DNA of 64,000 bases from Bacterioplanes sp965233665 (GTDB lineage Bacteria > Pseudomonadota > Gammaproteobacteria > Pseudomonadales > Oceanobacteraceae). Under the pieces are notes generated by a model. That model searched no databases, was not told the DNA's origin, and saw only the letters and a list, made by a program, of their open reading frames with translations. Positions within the stretch are counted from its first letter, which is position 1. Each line of letters starts with the position of its first letter. The DNA is taken from the NCBI GenBank assembly GCA_965233665.1, contig CBDDTG010000032.1:17695-81694 (forward strand), in the 5' to 3' direction. Below are positions 1 to 8,667 of this stretch, piece after piece. The translations under genes and the position numbers were made by a program.

Positions 1-1
1 C

Positions 2-484
2 CCAGAACGTGAGCAGTATGCCGTGTACGTCGATGAGCCACACCTAGCAGAAGCCAGTTATTTGCTGGTCAAAAAGGAACAACAAGACTTACCCACCACC
101 TTTAGCGGTGACTTCAATGACTGGTCAAAGTCGGTCTTTATCAGCGTGCGCGGCTACTTTCATGGCAATGGCTACGCCGAGGCTGACTTTCTACGCAAAG
201 TGGAGGTCAACAATGAACAAGAGCTATTACAACGCCTCACGGGAGATCGCCCTTTCGTCGGCTTAGGCAATAAAGCCACCCTGCTCTATCACGCTAAGGC
301 CCTCGGGCTGACGGATCGCTTTCGCTTTATTGAACCCGCGGTCGATGTCGGCTACGACCACATGGCCTTTTCCCGCCAACACCCCAAAGCAGAGTCACTG
401 GCGCAGGCTTTCAACCAAGCGTTAAAAGCGTATAAGAAAACGCCGCAATATCAGCAGATACTGCGGCGCTATCAGGTAAGTAGT

Positions 485-499
<15 letters not shown>
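2..499 (+). CDS. Periplasmic solute-binding (SBP_bac_3-like) protein, C-terminal part
   Basis: The frame is open from the window edge, so the true start lies upstream. The visible 165 residues look like the C-terminal lobe of a family-3 extracellular solute-binding protein, with the usual closing helix of the type LAQAFNQALKAYKKTPQY followed by an RRY-containing tail. Such proteins bind amino acids or similar small ligands in the periplasm, but no transporter partner is visible, so the ligand is unknown. The last codons and stop overlap the 3' end of the convergent RNase P RNA gene, and the rnpB terminator hairpin lies inside this coding sequence. The family call is from general character only. 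Confidence 0.6.
435..469 (-). terminator. Intrinsic terminator of rnpB inside a coding sequence
   Basis: Read on the minus strand, just after the RNase P RNA 3' end, there is a 7-bp stem CGCCGCA/TGCGGCG (441-447 with 462-468) with a 14-nt loop, followed by TTTTCTT. This is a good Rho-independent terminator for rnpB. It lies within the coding region of the convergent solute-binding protein. Confidence 0.65.
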
Positions 500-838
<339 letters not shown>

Positions 839-882
839 GGCGGCGGACTATACCGGCAATGCCTGCCGCCGTCTACGCTTGC

Positions 883-1806
883 TCAGCCTGGCGTGACAGG
901 CGGCGGATCTAAATCTGCCGTCGGCTCCGGCAGCGTTTTGTCTTCGCGGCTTAAATACACGCCGGCAAAAATCAGCGCCACCCCAGCCCATTGCCCAGCA
1001 GTGAGTTGATCTCCTAGCAACAGCACAGCAAAAATCACCCCAAACGCGGGAATTAAGTTCACATAGCCCGCAGCGACGGTGGTTTTAACATGACTCAACG
1101 AGTAGTTGTACAAGCCATAGCCCCCCAACGTGACGATCACCCCCAAGTACAGCAAGGTGGCCCACACCTCCATGCTGATGGCCGCAGGCCAAGGCGACAG
1201 CAGCGCCAATGGCAAGAAGAATACGCAGCCAATCAAGGATTGCATGGCGGTCAAAAACAGCGCCGAGTAGCGACTGGTCAAATGCTTAATGAGCAAGGTG
1301 TAGGCCGTCGCCGCCACCATGGCCAGCAACTCCAGAAAGTTGCCTAACAGCGGGTTCGGCGCTTGCTCTGTGCTGGCACCACCAACAGTCATCCAAATCA
1401 CGCCGACCAGTGCCACTGCAAACCCCAACCATTGACGCATCAACACTTTTTCAGTGAACAGCCACCAGGCCGATACCGCCACCATTAAGGGCAGCAATGC
1501 GGTAATCATGCCCGCCTGGCTGGCACTGGTGTACTGCAACGCCCATGATTCAAAAATAAAGTACAAACAAGGCTCCATCAGCGCCATGGCCCCCAAATAC
1601 TTCCAGTCGCCGGCGCGGTACTCAAAGCCCTTCAGCACCCAGCGAGCCATGAGGGTAAAAGCCGTCAGACCGATGCACATGCGCAAAAATACCGCCACCA
1701 TCGGCGACAACTCGGTCACCACCAGCTTCATAGCCACAAAACTGCTGCCCCAAATGGCCATGGCCACCAGCAGCACCAAGTGAAAGCGCAAGGGATGATG
1801 ATTCAT
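883..1806 (-). CDS. EamA-family (DMT) membrane transporter
   Basis: A 307-residue protein with about ten hydrophobic segments arranged as two EamA repeats, beginning with the typical AIWGSSFVAMK motif in helix 1. Members of the drug/metabolite transporter superfamily export amino acids, metabolites or drugs, but the substrate cannot be read from sequence. It lies between rnpB and rsmI on the same strand as both. The last residues (DLDPPPVTPG) are a polar tail. The start ATG has a purine-rich GGAG upstream on the minus strand. Confidence 0.85.
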   Translation of the reverse strand: MNHHPLRFHLVLLVAMAIWGSSFVAMKLVVTELSPMVAVFLRMCIGLTAFTLMARWVLKGFEYRAGDWKYLGAMALMEPCLYFIFESWALQYTSASQAGMITALLPLMVAVSAWWLFTEKVLMRQWLGFAVALVGVIWMTVGGASTEQAPNPLLGNFLELLAMVAATAYTLLIKHLTSRYSALFLTAMQSLIGCVFFLPLALLSPWPAAISMEVWATLLYLGVIVTLGGYGLYNYSLSHVKTTVAAGYVNLIPAFGVIFAVLLLGDQLTAGQWAGVALIFAGVYLSREDKTLPEPTADLDPPPVTPG

Positions 1807-1868
1807 AACAACCTCAAAGGAGAAAGCCCGACAGCCGCTGCCAGGCCAAAGAAAACCGCGGACTTTTA

Positions 1869-2729
1869 TCAGGCCTTGCCTTGCAGTTCCAGTGCTTTTT
1901 GATACAGGGCTTTTTTATTTTCACCGGTCAGCTGGGCAACAATGGCCGCCGCCTTTTTCGGGGGCAGTTCGGGCAACAGCAGCTTAAACAGCGCGTCGGT
2001 ATCAATGTCGGTGGCCGGCGGCGGATTATCATGGCCACTGACCATGACCACAAACTCGCCTTTTTGCTGATCAGCGTCGCGCTGAATATCCAAGCTCACC
2101 GAGGCCAGCGTACCGCGATAAAAGGTTTCAAACGTTTTGGTCAGCTCACGCGCCACCACCGCCGGGCGCTCACTGCCCAGCTCCGCCTGCATGACCTCTA
2201 GGGTTTCTAAAATGCGATGCTTGGATTCATAAAACACCAAGGTGCGCGCTTCATATTGCAAAGCCCGCAGTTTTTCTTCGCGTGCGCCGCGCTTGTGCGG
2301 CAAGAAGCCTTCAAAGGTAAAGCGGTCGGTGGGCAGGCCGGCAGCGCTCAGCGCCGTAATAATAGCGCTCGGGCCAGGCACAGGCACCACGGTCACATTT
2401 TGCTCGCCCAATGCCTGCACCAGGCGGTAACCCGGGTCTGAAATCAACGGTGTGCCGGCATCAGAAACCAAGGCAATGGAACGCCCTTGCTGCAGGTGCT
2501 CCAGCACTTGCTGAATGCGATCGCTCTCATTGTGATCGTGTACCGATAACAGCACTTTGCGCAGCCCCAGGTGCTGCAGTAATTTCTGAGTGTGTCTGGT
2601 ATCCTCGCAAGCGACGATATCGACCCCGGCCAACACCGCCTGCGCGCGGTCGCTAAGGTCGGCCAAATTGCCAATCGGAGTGGCCACCACATACAGGGTG
2701 CCGGCATTAATCACTTGAGCGGAAGTCAT
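1869..2729 (-). CDS. rsmI: 16S rRNA (cytidine1402-2'-O)-methyltransferase
   Basis: A 286-residue tetrapyrrole-methylase-fold protein. It begins with GTLYVVATPIGNLADLSDRA and contains ACEDTRHT, SDAGTPLISDPG and PGPSAIITALSAAGLP, all hallmarks of RsmI, which methylates the 2'-OH of C1402 in 16S rRNA using SAM. A longer open frame exists upstream, but the family starts near this ATG (MTSAQVINAG) and the upstream stretch is the antisense of the lpoA signal peptide. The start codon overlaps the start of the divergent lpoA gene within the tetranucleotide CATG. The rsmI-lpoA-yraN-SIS arrangement is classical. Confidence 0.95.
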   Translation of the reverse strand: MTSAQVINAGTLYVVATPIGNLADLSDRAQAVLAGVDIVACEDTRHTQKLLQHLGLRKVLLSVHDHNESDRIQQVLEHLQQGRSIALVSDAGTPLISDPGYRLVQALGEQNVTVVPVPGPSAIITALSAAGLPTDRFTFEGFLPHKRGAREEKLRALQYEARTLVFYESKHRILETLEVMQAELGSERPAVVARELTKTFETFYRGTLASVSLDIQRDADQQKGEFVVMVSGHDNPPPATDIDTDALFKLLLPELPPKKAAAIVAQLTGENKKALYQKALELQGKA

Positions 2730-4551
2730 GCGAGGAAACTCTTTGTTAGCCGGGAGCGGCCCGGTCAGAAACCCATGGTCGACGGCACGCCGTCTGTTGT
2801 TGCTGGCCGTGTTACCGGCCATCGTACTATTGCCCGGCTGCGCCACCTCACCGAGTGTAGCGCCAACGACCAGCGTCGAAGCCGAGCCCTCGGTGGATCA
2901 GCAGCTGGACGCCATCGCCCAGGCGCTGAGCAGCGGCGAGTTTGGCAATGCCGCGGTGCAATTGCAACTGCTACAAAGCAGCGAGCTCAACTCAGCTCAA
3001 AGGCTGCGCTGGCATTTATTATCCGCTGACTATGCCTTGCACCGCAGCGATGCCGATGCTGCTGCCGAGCACCTCAATTATTTACGCCACCACAGCATTC
3101 GTTTAAACGACGACCAGCAGCAACGCTTGGGGCTGTTCAAAGCGCGCTGGCACGAGCTGCAAGGTAAGTTCTTTGAAGCGGCACGTGAGCGCGATTTTAT
3201 CAGTGAGACCTTAAGCGAGCCCTACTGGCAGCAAAACCATGACGCCCTGTGGCAGAGCTTGCTGCAGTTGAGTGAACTGGAACTGTTGTCCTGGGCGGAG
3301 CGCTACCCCGACAGTCGCTTCGGGCAATGGCTGCAGCTCGCCGCGATCAGCAAAAACTCGCAGCTGACACTGGATGAGCACCTGCAACACGTGGAGCAAT
3401 GGCGCCAACAATACCCAATGCACCCAGCCGCCATCACCTTACCTGGCAGCTTGGCACTGCTGGCCGATTTGGCCGCCAATCGACCGCAACAAGTCAGTTT
3501 GTTGCTGCCGCTCAGTGGCCCGCTGTCCAAGTCGGGCAAGGCTGTACGCGACGGCTTTATGGCAGCTTATTACGACTCGCTCAGCAAAGGCTTCACTACA
3601 CCGTATGTACAGGTGTTAGATAGCCAGACCGTCGGCGATATTGATACTGCATATCAACGCGCTTTGATGAATGGCTCACAACTGATGGTCGGACCGTTTA
3701 ACAAGCTCAATGTGCAAGCCTTGCAGCAGCGGCAGCAACTGCCCCTGCCAACACTGGCACTAAACTACGGCGACCGCGATCAAGAAGTCGTCGCCAAAAA
3801 CCTCTATCAGTTCGGCTTGGCACCCGAAGACGAAGCCCGCCAAATTGCCGCTCAAGCCTGGCAAGATGGCCATCGCCGCGCGCTGGTGCTCACCCCACAA
3901 GGCGATTGGGGCGAGCGCATCTATCAAGCCTTTGCAACCGAATGGAAAGCCCTAGGCGGCAGCATTGGCGAACACCGCGCCTACCCAAGGTTGCAAGACT
4001 ACAACCCAGAGATTCGCGCCCTGCTCAACGTTGACGACAGTCAGGCACGCTTTAAGACCATACGCCGCTTGCTGCGCCGCCCGGCTGAGTTTGAGCCGCG
4101 CCGCCGCGACGATGTGGATTGGGTGTTTATGGTCGCTTTGCCACAGCAAGCAAGGCAGATAAAACCCACTTTGGCGTTTAACTTTGCCGCCGATTTGCCC
4201 GTTTATGCCACCTCACACTTGTATTCAGGTCATCCGCAACCGAGCAAAGACCGCGATTTAAACGGCATTCACTTTTGCGACATTCCCTGGCTATTGGAAG
4301 ATTCAGCCTTGCATGATGAGGTCGAAACCAGTCTGCCCGACGGTCAGGGTGCCTACGCACGCTTGTACGCCATGGGCGTGGATGCCTTTCGCTTAGTGCC
4401 GCGCCTAACGCAGCTGGAGGCCTTCCCCAACAGCCAGTTATTCGCCAGCACTGGAGCGCTTAATTTGGATGCTCAGCGTCGCATTTATCGTCAAACACGC
4501 TGTACGCGGTTTCGCTCAGGTCGCCCGGAGCAGCTCGCCGTTACGCCCTAA
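2728..4551 (+). CDS. lpoA: LpoA-type outer-membrane lipoprotein, activator of penicillin-binding protein 1A
   Basis: A 607-residue lipoprotein of the LppC/LpoA family. The N-terminus has a hydrophobic stretch ending in the lipobox LLPGC (Cys38). An N-terminal TPR-like helical domain (about 50-240) is followed by a periplasmic-binding-protein-like domain from about 250 (VSLLLPLSGPLSKSGKAVRDG). LpoA activates PBP1A in peptidoglycan synthesis from the outer membrane. The ATG at 2728 has no clear ribosome-binding site. A TTG at 2743 is preceded by GAGGA with a 6-nt gap and would give a signal peptide five residues shorter, so it may be the real start. yraN follows after 27 bp. Confidence 0.9.
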   Translation: MRGNSLLAGSGPVRNPWSTARRLLLLAVLPAIVLLPGCATSPSVAPTTSVEAEPSVDQQLDAIAQALSSGEFGNAAVQLQLLQSSELNSAQRLRWHLLSADYALHRSDADAAAEHLNYLRHHSIRLNDDQQQRLGLFKARWHELQGKFFEAARERDFISETLSEPYWQQNHDALWQSLLQLSELELLSWAERYPDSRFGQWLQLAAISKNSQLTLDEHLQHVEQWRQQYPMHPAAITLPGSLALLADLAANRPQQVSLLLPLSGPLSKSGKAVRDGFMAAYYDSLSKGFTTPYVQVLDSQTVGDIDTAYQRALMNGSQLMVGPFNKLNVQALQQRQQLPLPTLALNYGDRDQEVVAKNLYQFGLAPEDEARQIAAQAWQDGHRRALVLTPQGDWGERIYQAFATEWKALGGSIGEHRAYPRLQDYNPEIRALLNVDDSQARFKTIRRLLRRPAEFEPRRRDDVDWVFMVALPQQARQIKPTLAFNFAADLPVYATSHLYSGHPQPSKDRDLNGIHFCDIPWLLEDSALHDEVETSLPDGQGAYARLYAMGVDAFRLVPRLTQLEAFPNSQLFASTGALNLDAQRRIYRQTRCTRFRSGRPEQLAVTP

Positions 4552-4578
4552 TGATGCCCACGCGACAAGGAGGTCGCC

Positions 4579-4944
4579 GTGTTCGATTGGATTAAAAACA
4601 ACCGCCGCGCCTTTGGCGAGCACATAGAGGCCGCAGCGGAAGCGTTTTTACGCCAGCGAGGGCTCAAACCCGTTACGCGCAACTATCAGATTCGTGGCGG
4701 CGAAATCGATTTGATCATGCGTGACGATGAGGTGCTGGTGTTCGTTGAAGTGCGCTACCGCAAGCAACCCAGCCACGGCAGCGGCGCTGAAAGCATTACC
4801 GCCAGCAAACAACGCAAATTGCGCTTAACCGCCGAGCATTATTTGCAGCAACACCATGGCCAGCAGCTGCCAGACTGTCGCTTTGATGTAATTTCCGCCA
4901 GCGGCGAGCCGGTGGCGTTTGAATGGTTAAAGAACGCTTTTTGA
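4579..4944 (+). CDS. yraN: YraN/UPF0102 nuclease-like protein
   Basis: A 121-residue UPF0102 protein. It has the family core GEHIEAAAEAFLRQRG, RNYQIRGGEIDLIMRD and VFVEVRYR (the E-ID-EVRYR arrangement of a restriction-endonuclease-like fold). The biochemical function of the family is not settled. The GTG start is chosen because AAGGAGG lies 6 nt upstream. It follows lpoA and precedes the SIS-domain gene, the usual order in gammaproteobacteria. Confidence 0.92.
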   Translation: MFDWIKNNRRAFGEHIEAAAEAFLRQRGLKPVTRNYQIRGGEIDLIMRDDEVLVFVEVRYRKQPSHGSGAESITASKQRKLRLTAEHYLQQHHGQQLPDCRFDVISASGEPVAFEWLKNAF

Positions 4945-5086
4945 GCATTGTTTAGCCAATCGCTGTGCTCTGAGCCGCATTTCCAGCTGCTGCCAGCGCG
5001 CGATCACCGCAATGAAGCTTTCTGCGCCTGCGCTTTTTATTTAACATAAGCCCCTTGTTTACTCTGGCAGACTTCAGGAGTCTCTC

Positions 5087-5671
5087 TTGCAAGACCGCAT
5101 CATTAGCCATTTTGGCGCCAGCATCGAAACCAAAACTCTGTCTGCCGAAGAGCTGCCACCTTACATTGAGCAAGCCGCTCAGCTTATGGTTGAAGCCTTG
5201 TTGCAAGGCGGCAAGATTCTCAGCTGCGGCAATGGTGGCTCGGCCGGTGACAGCCAGCATTTTTCATCAGAGCTGTTAAACCGCTTTGAACGCGAGCGCC
5301 CGTCACTGCCGGCCATTGCGTTAACCACAGACACGTCGACGCTGACGTCCATTGCCAACGATTACAGCTACAACGAAGTGTTTTCCAAACAAATTCGTGC
5401 CCTCGGCAATCCGGGAGATGTATTGCTGGCGATCAGCACCAGTGGCAACTCTGCCAATGTGGTGCAAGCGATTCAGGCAGCCCACGAGCGGGAAATGATC
5501 GTCGTCGCACTCAGCGGTAAAGACGGCGGCCATATGTCGTCGTTGCTGACCGGCGCCGATGTGGAAATCCGCGTACCCGCCGACGTAACCGCTCGCATTC
5601 AAGAGGTGCACCTACTGGTGATTCACTGCCTGTGCGACTTGATTGACTGTGCTCTATTCGGTGAGGATTAG
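5087..5671 (+). CDS. SIS-domain protein, DiaA/GmhA family
   Basis: A 194-residue sugar-isomerase-fold protein with SCGNGGSAGDSQHFSSELLNRF, the phospho-sugar loop ISTSGNSANV and the C-terminal RIQEVHLLVIHCLCDLID. The family includes phosphoheptose isomerase GmhA (sedoheptulose-7-phosphate to heptose-7-phosphate for LPS) and DiaA (DnaA-binding replication initiation factor). The location after lpoA and yraN is that of diaA in E. coli, and Pseudomonas annotations often call it gmhA. Which role holds here cannot be told from sequence alone. The start is TTG, with AGGAG upstream at a suitable distance. The stop overlaps the stop of the convergent tusA-like gene. Confidence 0.88.
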   Translation: MQDRIISHFGASIETKTLSAEELPPYIEQAAQLMVEALLQGGKILSCGNGGSAGDSQHFSSELLNRFERERPSLPAIALTTDTSTLTSIANDYSYNEVFSKQIRALGNPGDVLLAISTSGNSANVVQAIQAAHEREMIVVALSGKDGGHMSSLLTGADVEIRVPADVTARIQEVHLLVIHCLCDLIDCALFGED

Positions 5672-5679
5672 TCCTCACC
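5660..5679. terminator. Symmetric hairpin over two convergent stop codons
   Basis: A perfect 8-bp inverted repeat GGTGAGGA / TCCTCACC surrounds the tetraloop TTAG. It covers the last codons of both the SIS gene and the tusA-like gene. It may act as a bidirectional attenuator or RNA-stability hairpin. There is no long T-run, so a classical terminator is not proven. Confidence 0.5.
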
Positions 5680-5916
5680 CTTGCGAATCAAAAACTGATA
5701 TTCTCCGTCGCTTTCCTGACTGGCCAACAGCTCATGGCCAAGAAAGTTGCAGAACTTAAGAAAGTCGCGCTCGGTGGAGGGATCAGTGGCCACCACCGCG
5801 ATCACTTCACCTATCGCCATATCATTAATCTGGTTATGCAGCATCATCACAGGCTCTGGGCAAAACAAGCCGCGGGCATCGAGCTGCTGATCCGCCTGCT
5901 GTAAATCAATGGTCAT
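5668..5916 (-). CDS. TusA-like sulfur-carrier protein
   Basis: An 82-residue SirA/TusA-fold protein with the signature LDARGLFCPEPVMMLHNQI, in which the Cys is the persulfide-carrying residue, and the later DPSTERDFLKFCNFLGHEL. TusA relays sulfur in tRNA 2-thiouridylation and related pathways. It overlaps the upstream MFS gene by 4 bp (ATGA), so the two are translationally coupled. That pairing suggests a link between the transporter and sulfur transfer, or simply a shared operon. Confidence 0.88.
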   Translation of the reverse strand: MTIDLQQADQQLDARGLFCPEPVMMLHNQINDMAIGEVIAVVATDPSTERDFLKFCNFLGHELLASQESDGEYQFLIRKGED

Positions 5917-7136
5917 TCGATCTCCTTTAAACGTTTAGGCACGGCTGCAATTTGGCCATTGGCAATTACTCGCCACAGCGGCCATAGCGCCAATGCACAC
6001 AACCCCGCCGCCACCGCAAAGTGCCCATCATACCCCAGCTGACTGGCACTGACGCCAGACAGAGCCGACGCCATCAAGCCAGCAATGATCACCAAGCAGC
6101 TTTGCAACGCATAGTCAGCGGCTTCATGCGAGGGCCGACAGGAATCCATCATCACCGTAAACAACGCCGCCGTGGCCATGCCGCCGGCCATATGCTCCAG
6201 GCCCACCGCCAGGCTGATGTGCAGCCAATCGGGCGTTGGCTGGCCATAGATACCCAAATAACTCAGCAACGCCAGCGCCTCAAAGATTAAAAATCCCAAC
6301 AGCGCCGTTTGCCGACCTAAGTAGCGAATCGACCAGCCACCTAACACCGCCCCCAACAAGCCGGCCACAAAGCCATAGGTCCCCAGCAACCAGCCCAAAT
6401 CTTCCAAACTCAGACCCGCATCAATCAGTAGCGGCCTGACCATTTGCGTGCCAAAGGCATCACCAGCTTTGTAGCTGATCACCATCAGCAGCCACAGCCC
6501 AATGCCAGGTTGTCGCATCAGCTGTCGCCATTGTTGCCACACCGTAACCTGTGTTGGCTGATGGGGTTGTGGCTGAAACGACCACAGCGGCAAAGTTGCC
6601 AAGGCCAGAAGCGCCGCCAACAACAAAACGCTGGTTTGCCAGCCCCAGTAACCCAATGCCACTACCAAGCCGCCACCCGCGATGACCATGCCGCTGCGAT
6701 AGCCTGCCACTTGCAACGCATTACCAAGGCCGCGCTGCCGGTAACTGATGTTCTCCACCGCTAACGCATCGGTGGCGATGTCTTGAGTGGCAATGCATAA
6801 GTTCAGCAGTAACAGCAGCGCCACCAACACCAGCATGCCGTCGCTTATCCAGTACGTCAGCGGCTGGCTGGCCACCACCAACAGCAAGGCCACGGCACTG
6901 TAGTTCATCGCTAATATCCAACTGCGCCGGTATTCACCGCCATATAAGCTCACACGATCGAGCCAAGGCGCCCACAAGGCTTTTAACGCCCAGGGCAGCG
7001 CCACCAGCGACAATAAGCCAATCACGGTTAAATCCAGCCCTTGCTGGCGCAGCAAGGCCGGCATGGCCTGACCAAAAAAACCGTGCGGCAAGCCTTGGGC
7101 CACATACAAACCGGCCAGGGCGATCCATTTGTTCAT
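5913..7136 (-). CDS. MFS transporter, AmpG/PAT-like
   Basis: A 407-residue protein with about twelve membrane segments. The start GLYVAQGLPHGFFGQAMPALLRQQG and the segment LPWALKALWAPWLDR resemble the AmpG/acetyl-CoA (PAT) branch of the major facilitator superfamily, whose AmpG members import anhydro-muropeptides. The conserved region ATQDIATDALAVENI also fits that branch. The substrate is not proven. It is the first gene of a two-gene operon with the tusA-like gene. Confidence 0.8.
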   Translation of the reverse strand: MNKWIALAGLYVAQGLPHGFFGQAMPALLRQQGLDLTVIGLLSLVALPWALKALWAPWLDRVSLYGGEYRRSWILAMNYSAVALLLVVASQPLTYWISDGMLVLVALLLLLNLCIATQDIATDALAVENISYRQRGLGNALQVAGYRSGMVIAGGGLVVALGYWGWQTSVLLLAALLALATLPLWSFQPQPHQPTQVTVWQQWRQLMRQPGIGLWLLMVISYKAGDAFGTQMVRPLLIDAGLSLEDLGWLLGTYGFVAGLLGAVLGGWSIRYLGRQTALLGFLIFEALALLSYLGIYGQPTPDWLHISLAVGLEHMAGGMATAALFTVMMDSCRPSHEAADYALQSCLVIIAGLMASALSGVSASQLGYDGHFAVAAGLCALALWPLWRVIANGQIAAVPKRLKEIE

Positions 7137-7376
7137 TGCCTGCCTCTCTGATTCAACTCTCTAACGCATGGCGGCGACGATCATAGCCCAGCCAACCTTT
7201 GCCTTCGAAGCATTAATCCGCGACACAGATTGGCGCGCCGGTATGTTTGTGGTACAAAAGTACAACTTTGAGCCTAGGCGAATCCTTTGCTGATCCGCTA
7301 GGAAGTTGCCTTATGCTCAGCACAATAATAAACAGCCTGACGTTGCCATCAGCGCCTACGGTGCTGAGTTAAGGCT

Positions 7377-8663
7377 ATGTACAAGCGGGACACGGCCATG
7401 AATGACAATGCCTATTTTTCTGCGCTCAGCCAGGCGCTGCAGCGTGCGGATGTAGCTCGACCGGCGTTGGTGATCGATAAGCAGCGGCTGGACCACAACA
7501 TTGATCACCTGTTAGACATCATTAACCAAGGTTTCGCCTATCGCATCGTCGCCAAATCACTGCCGTCGGTGCCTTTGCTGGATTACCTTATGCGCCGCAC
7601 AGGCACTAATCGGCTGATGTGCTTTCACCTGCCGTTTATGATGCAGCTGGTGGAGCAGTTTCCGGCGGCGGATATTTTACTTGGCAAGCCCATGCCGGTG
7701 GCTGCGGCAAAGCGCTTTTATCAATGGCATCAAGGACGTGCGGAATCCCTGTGCTTTGGTCCAGATATGCAGCTGCAATGGCTGATCGACGGCCCAGAGC
7801 GATTGGCACAATACGAAGCGCTGGCGCGCTCGCTCAACACCACTCTGCGCATCAGCTTGGAAATCGACGTCGGCTTGCATCGCGGCGGCTTTCACTGCGA
7901 TGAGCATTTTGATCACGCTGTGCAGCAAATCGCCGCCAGCGAGCACCTACAGCTGGCGGGCCTGATGGGTTACGAAGCACACATCACCAAAATCCCCGGT
8001 TGGCTGGGTGGTCCAGAAAAGGCCTTGGCTCAGGTTCAATCCAGCTACCAAGGCTTTTGTGAGCGCATCACCCAACTGCTGGGCGAACAGGCGTTAGACG
8101 ACTTATGTTTGAACACAGGTGGCAGCACCACCTACCCGCTGTACCAAAACCCGAGCCTGCAAAACGAGCTGTCGGTGGCCTCTGCGCTGGTAAAGCCGAC
8201 GGATTTTGACGTCGACACCCTAGAGCACCACAGCCCGGCTGCTTTTATTGCCACGCCGGTATTAAAACGCTTCAGCCAGCCTGAAATCCCCATGGCACCA
8301 GGCATCTCAAGTGTTTTACGCCGCCTGGGGCTGCTGCGTAGGGAAGCGTGCTTTATTTACGGCGGCAATTGGCTGGCCAGCCCGTGCTACCCCGAAGAGG
8401 CTAAGCGCTCCTCGGTGCTCGGCCACTCCAGTAACCAGGAAATGTACGAACTGCCAGACCATTGCCCACTGGCGATGGATGATTTTATGTTCTTCCGCCC
8501 CAGCCAAAGCGAGGCGGTACTGTTGCAGTTTGGTGAGCTGGCGGTGTACGACGATGGCGCCATTGATGAGTGGTGGCCGGTGCTTAACTACCCGCCCTCA
8601 GAGCACCCGGCGCCCGCCGCACCCAAGTTCGCCCAACGCCCTACCGCTACTGAAAAAGGATAA
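7377..8663 (+). CDS. PLP-dependent alanine racemase / D-threonine aldolase-like enzyme
   Basis: A 428-residue fold-type III PLP protein. The N-terminal barrel holds the likely Schiff-base lysine in RIVAKSLPSVP (about residue 61) and the strand ISLEIDVGLHRGGF. The C-terminal part has DHCPLAMDDFMFFRPSQSE, like the D-serine-dehydratase/D-threonine-aldolase C-terminal domain with metal-binding residues. The reaction (racemase, aldolase or dehydratase) cannot be assigned. The next gene, a DUF819 membrane protein, starts 4 bp after the stop, so the two probably work together on the same amino-acid-like compound. An alternative ATG start lies at 7398. Confidence 0.75.
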   Translation: MYKRDTAMNDNAYFSALSQALQRADVARPALVIDKQRLDHNIDHLLDIINQGFAYRIVAKSLPSVPLLDYLMRRTGTNRLMCFHLPFMMQLVEQFPAADILLGKPMPVAAAKRFYQWHQGRAESLCFGPDMQLQWLIDGPERLAQYEALARSLNTTLRISLEIDVGLHRGGFHCDEHFDHAVQQIAASEHLQLAGLMGYEAHITKIPGWLGGPEKALAQVQSSYQGFCERITQLLGEQALDDLCLNTGGSTTYPLYQNPSLQNELSVASALVKPTDFDVDTLEHHSPAAFIATPVLKRFSQPEIPMAPGISSVLRRLGLLRREACFIYGGNWLASPCYPEEAKRSSVLGHSSNQEMYELPDHCPLAMDDFMFFRPSQSEAVLLQFGELAVYDDGAIDEWWPVLNYPPSEHPAPAAPKFAQRPTATEKG

Positions 8664-8667
8664 CTCT

